Source of the DNA: an uncultured Fibrobacter sp.
GTDB taxonomy: Bacteria > Fibrobacterota > Fibrobacteria > Fibrobacterales > Fibrobacteraceae
Length of the DNA: 23,548 nt
Assembly: GCF_937877005.1 (NCBI RefSeq)
Contig: NZ_CALEFV010000061.1
Span: 1 to 23,548 of the forward strand
Direction: 5' to 3'
Shown here: piece after piece, positions 20,967 through 23,548 of the stretch
How positions within the stretch are numbered: the first letter of the stretch is position 1
Layout: each line of letters starts with the position of its first letter
Made by a program: the position numbers and the translations under genes
Notes under the pieces: model-generated
Database searches by the model: none
Seen by the model: only the letters and a program-made list of their open reading frames with translations
What the model was told of the DNA's origin: nothing

Positions 20967-21671
20967 ATGCTGAAACTAGAAAAGAATCGATACGTGAACC
21001 ATGCTGGAAAGGCCATAGCATTTCTTGCCGTTGTTGCACTGTGCTGTGGAACCACCTTTGCTGCAGGACCACGTCCCCACAAGGTGAGCCCTATTTCCAA
21101 GAAATCCCAGTTGATCAACAAGAAGGGTTCCCACCTCGACACCGCAGGCGAAACCCTTTCCGAAGAAGAACTTTTCGCACTCGCCCTCAAGAGCAAGAAC
21201 ATTTCGGACGACGGCACGACCCTCACCGACAAGCGCGACGGCAAGCAATACAAGGTCGAAATCAAGGGCGACAAGGCATGGATGAAGAACAACCTCGCCT
21301 TTAGCCTCTCCACTCCCAAGCAGTGCCTCCTAGAAGACGAGAAATTCTGCAAGCAGTACGGACGCTTCTACAGCCACAACGAAGCCGTCAAGGCATGCCC
21401 TTCCGGCTGGCACCTCCCCAACGACGGAGAATGGCGCGATTACCAGAAAGACCAGTCCAAGCTCGACTGGAACAACCTAGGCAAGGGCGGCTGCAAGGAA
21501 TGGGACGGCTACTGCGAAAGCAGCTCCACCGGACATTACTGGTCCGCCTCGAAAGTTAGGAAGAATACGGCACGTTCCTGGGAATTCAGGAGCGCCGCCA
21601 AGAGCATCAACCGCACCGACGAAAGTCTCAACAAGGGGCTCTATGTACGCTGCGTTGCCGATCTGCGCTAA
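20967..21671 (+). CDS. Exported FISUMP (Fibrobacter major paralogous) domain protein
   Basis: 234 aa. A signal peptide starting MLKLEKNRYVNHAGKAIAFL ends at FAA-G. A Lys/Ser-rich segment (about 35-85) precedes one FISUMP domain (about 86-234) with the family landmarks: DKRDGKQYKVEIKGDKAWM (strand and W-M), CPSGWHLPNDGEW, a cysteine pair in the middle, GHYWSAS and the terminal LYVRCVAD. The domain is frequent in Fibrobacter secreted proteins and its role is unknown, possibly glycan or surface binding. The start at 20967 has GGGG 6 nt upstream; an in-frame ATG at 20949 with AAGG 3 nt upstream would add MPSGCI. A strong terminator follows. Confidence 0.88.
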   Translation: MLKLEKNRYVNHAGKAIAFLAVVALCCGTTFAAGPRPHKVSPISKKSQLINKKGSHLDTAGETLSEEELFALALKSKNISDDGTTLTDKRDGKQYKVEIKGDKAWMKNNLAFSLSTPKQCLLEDEKFCKQYGRFYSHNEAVKACPSGWHLPNDGEWRDYQKDQSKLDWNNLGKGGCKEWDGYCESSSTGHYWSASKVRKNTARSWEFRSAAKSINRTDESLNKGLYVRCVADLR

Positions 21672-21694
21672 AGGATTCCAATTCCCCCAAAGAG

Positions 21695-21724
21695 AAAAGT
21701 CGCCGAAATATTTCGGCGGCTTTT
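21695..21724. terminator. Intrinsic terminator of the FISUMP gene
   Basis: A 14-bp stem (21695-21708 with 21711-21724, one T-G wobble) with a TA loop, followed by CTTTTTT. It may also serve the convergent lipoprotein gene, since the stem starts with AAAA. Confidence 0.9.
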
Positions 21725-21750
21725 CTTTTTTAGGTAAACCCTAACGGAAA

Positions 21751-22743
21751 TCACTTCATTCCGACGAGCATCAGCTTCACGACTCCATTTGCAAAATCAC
21801 GCGAACTAATGTTGCGACGGGTAGGAACACCCTTTTCCTTCTTGAGATCGAGAATCAGGTAGTCCAGGCAATAATCATCGTCGTCGCCACTATAAGTTAC
21901 GTCAAAGCTATAGTCCTCGAAATTGAATTCCTTCTTTGCATTCTTGTGATTCGAGAATTCCTCGTACGCAGCAGAGCAGTCATCCTGATCGTACGCATAG
22001 CGGATCTGAAACGAGACATTGCAAGTCCGGTTGCCATAGGAAATCTTGATGTTTCCAGAAGATTCATTGAAATCCTCGGCATTCAGCTTGACAAGACCGT
22101 CAAACATCGACAGTTCGTCACAATCGACGGCGCGAATGTCCTCGAGCATCTTCTTTTCCTTTACCACTTCGCCTTCGGCAAGGAACATTCCATAGAATTC
22201 AGTCAGAGTCTTGTCCATGTCCCTAATGGCCGGAGCATCCTTGCGGAACAGGGAATAGAAATCCTTCATAAGGCATTCTCCCGTATAGCGGAGAACCGAC
22301 TGAACCATGCCGTCATCATCGTAATGGAAGCCTTCCTGAATCTTTTGCGAATCATAGTTGGGATCCGTCCAGAATCCATCCAGGAATTCACCGTCGTCCA
22401 GGCTGTACTTGACCTTGTCCTTATCCTTTTCCTGTAGGTACACAAAGCCCTTGCTTTCGTAGGCCTTGTAAGAAAGCGTGTCCCACTTGTCCGCATCTTC
22501 GGGACCGACCAGGTTGCCAATCGTACCTTCCTTGCAAACCGGCTTGATTATCTTAAGAGTCGAATCCTTCTTGCTGTACTGATAATCAGCCTTGGCAAGA
22601 ACCATTTCGAAGGAATCTTCCATGCTGAAGTTTCCCGAACTGGAACTATCATCGCCGCAAGCCACGAGCGCAGACGACAACAAGGCTGCGCCCCCTAGAA
22701 AGGCGACCGTACTATTTAAAGACCTTGCGTTTCTAAACTTCAT
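21751..22743 (-). CDS. Lipoprotein of unknown function
   Basis: 330 aa. The signal peptide ends in a lipobox (SALVAC, Cys29) followed by GDDSSSSGNFSMED, a Fibrobacter-style Ser tether. The mature part is acidic and rich in Tyr, Asp and Lys, with six further cysteines (VCKEG, GECLM, VDCDE, RTCNV, DDCSA, DYCLD) that could form disulfides in the periplasm or outside. No family is recognised. The start at 22743 is preferred: it opens a proper signal peptide and has GGAG 8-9 nt upstream, while the 26 in-frame codons before it overlap the upstream gene and do not look like a signal. It lies 19 nt after the HAD gene and is probably cotranscribed with it. Confidence 0.8.
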   Translation of the reverse strand: MKFRNARSLNSTVAFLGGAALLSSALVACGDDSSSSGNFSMEDSFEMVLAKADYQYSKKDSTLKIIKPVCKEGTIGNLVGPEDADKWDTLSYKAYESKGFVYLQEKDKDKVKYSLDDGEFLDGFWTDPNYDSQKIQEGFHYDDDGMVQSVLRYTGECLMKDFYSLFRKDAPAIRDMDKTLTEFYGMFLAEGEVVKEKKMLEDIRAVDCDELSMFDGLVKLNAEDFNESSGNIKISYGNRTCNVSFQIRYAYDQDDCSAAYEEFSNHKNAKKEFNFEDYSFDVTYSGDDDDYCLDYLILDLKKEKGVPTRRNISSRDFANGVVKLMLVGMK

Positions 22744-22762
22744 CCTATTTTCTCCGTTAAAA

Positions 22763-23548
22763 TCAAATTTCACCCTTGAAGAACGCGTCGAAATCAATGT
22801 CGCTGACCATTTCAACAACATATTCTGGTTTTACGTCAAGCTTTTCCAAGTCATAGCGCTTAGTCTCGCCACAAAGGGGCAGAACAAAACGGCAGCCACT
22901 GCGTTTGGCAAGTTCAAAGTCGGTATAGAGACGGTCACCGATGAACAGAATCTCTTCGGGGGCATATTTTTTCAAAAGTCCCGAAAGCATAGCCGGATTC
23001 GGCTTGCCGAAGCTGCGCTCCGGTTCGACACCATAAGCAGCCTTCAGAAGCGCCATGAAACTACCGATATCCGGAACAGGCCCATTCGCGTCGGGGCAGA
23101 CAAAGTCGGTATGCGTAACCCAGAAAGGAATCTTGCGCTGCACGCGGAACGACAGTTCGCAAAGTTCACGGTAGTCAAAGCTGTTATGGTAGGCAACCAG
23201 CACGAGCTCGGTGTCCTTGACATCAGGGCGCAGGTTGAGTGTCGGGTCTTGCGCGGCAAACCATTCCGTGACTTCGGGGTTTGCAAAGAAGAATACGTTC
23301 TTGATGCCTTCTTCGTGAATGGCGTCGAGCGAAAGGTGCAAAGCCGAGATGATTGCATCATCGGTGAGCGGGAGGCCCATGACCTTGAGGCGGTTTTCGT
23401 AGAAGACCGGCGACTTGCTGGTATTGTTGCTCAAGTAGTAGACCGGCACTTGCTTTGCCACGCGACAGACAGTCTTTACCGCTTTGGGGTAAGGGCGGCC
23501 ACTCAGGTACAAGGTACCATCGAGATCGAATACGACTGCTTTTACGGG
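22763..23548 (-). CDS. NagD-type HAD-superfamily phosphatase, 5' end missing
   Basis: 261 residues are visible; the start lies beyond the window. Reading from the edge it begins PVKAVVFDLDGTLYLSG, which contains HAD motif I (DLDGT) with the nucleophile Asp, so only a few N-terminal residues are missing. Motif II is LSNNTSKS, motif III is the Lys in FGKPNPAML, and motif IV is FIGDRLYTD. The cap between motifs II and III identifies the class IIA (NagD / 4-nitrophenylphosphatase / phosphoglycolate phosphatase) group. The substrate is a small phosphate ester that cannot be named. It is cytoplasmic. Confidence 0.9.
   Translation of the reverse strand, partial: PVKAVVFDLDGTLYLSGRPYPKAVKTVCRVAKQVPVYYLSNNTSKSPVFYENRLKVMGLPLTDDAIISALHLSLDAIHEEGIKNVFFFANPEVTEWFAAQDPTLNLRPDVKDTELVLVAYHNSFDYRELCELSFRVQRKIPFWVTHTDFVCPDANGPVPDIGSFMALLKAAYGVEPERSFGKPNPAMLSGLLKKYAPEEILFIGDRLYTDFELAKRSGCRFVLPLCGETKRYDLEKLDVKPEYVVEMVSDIDFDAFFKGEI

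Noticed and set aside
22744..22821. Upstream start for the lipoprotein at 22821
   Set aside because: It overlaps the HAD gene and puts 26 non-signal residues ahead of a good signal peptide; the ATG at 22743 has its own ribosome binding site.
23510..23512. TTG as the start of the HAD phosphatase
   Set aside because: The frame continues upstream to the window edge and encodes the essential DLDGT motif, so the true start is outside the window.

Overview
The window reads as a chromosomal segment of Fibrobacter (F. succinogenes or a close relative), a fibre-degrading gut bacterium. Three things support this: a FISUMP-type (Fibrobacter succinogenes major paralogous) domain protein, a secreted protein with a long poly-serine linker, and secreted glycan hydrolases ending in T9SS-type sorting domains. 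This identification rests on recognised families; no database search was possible. I see no rRNA, tRNA, CRISPR array, insertion sequence or integrase, and no gene-free stretch longer than 300 bases.

Layout: 1-1740 holds envelope or secreted proteins (a partial secreted protein, a small outer-membrane-like protein and a lipoprotein with three internal repeats). 1917-8188 is housekeeping: argG, then a short CHC2/TOPRIM primase-like gene translationally coupled to the peptidoglycan glycosyltransferase mtgA, divergent murB, a VanZ-like membrane protein and an RlmI-type rRNA methyltransferase. 8294-11744 is a convergent pair of secreted glycoside hydrolases (GH44-like and GH16) that probably act on plant beta-glucans or xyloglucan-type polymers outside the cell. 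11856-16611 carries a periplasmic TPR protein, two small membrane proteins and a large YfhO-family membrane protein. 16733-18970 is a large GLUG-type surface protein whose GC-rich passenger lies between a native-looking signal peptide and a native-looking Ser linker and sorting domain. 19081-23548 holds an ArsR-methyltransferase fusion, a PAP2 phosphatase, the FISUMP protein, a lipoprotein and a NagD-type HAD phosphatase cut by the window end.

Recurring regulatory structure is the most interesting non-gene signal. TATATT serves as the probable -10 box ahead of about ten genes. Seven genes have a -10-like box ending only 6-7 nt before the start codon, which suggests leaderless mRNAs. Homopolymer T tracts sit in or next to the promoters of three surface or secreted proteins. 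Degenerate 7-nt tandem repeats fill three intergenic regions, and one of them runs into the 3' end of a coding sequence.

The strongest candidates for something undescribed are the 7-nt repeat family, the GC-rich passenger swap in the surface protein, the primase-mtgA/murB arrangement and the three-repeat lipoprotein. No defence or mobile system could be supported.
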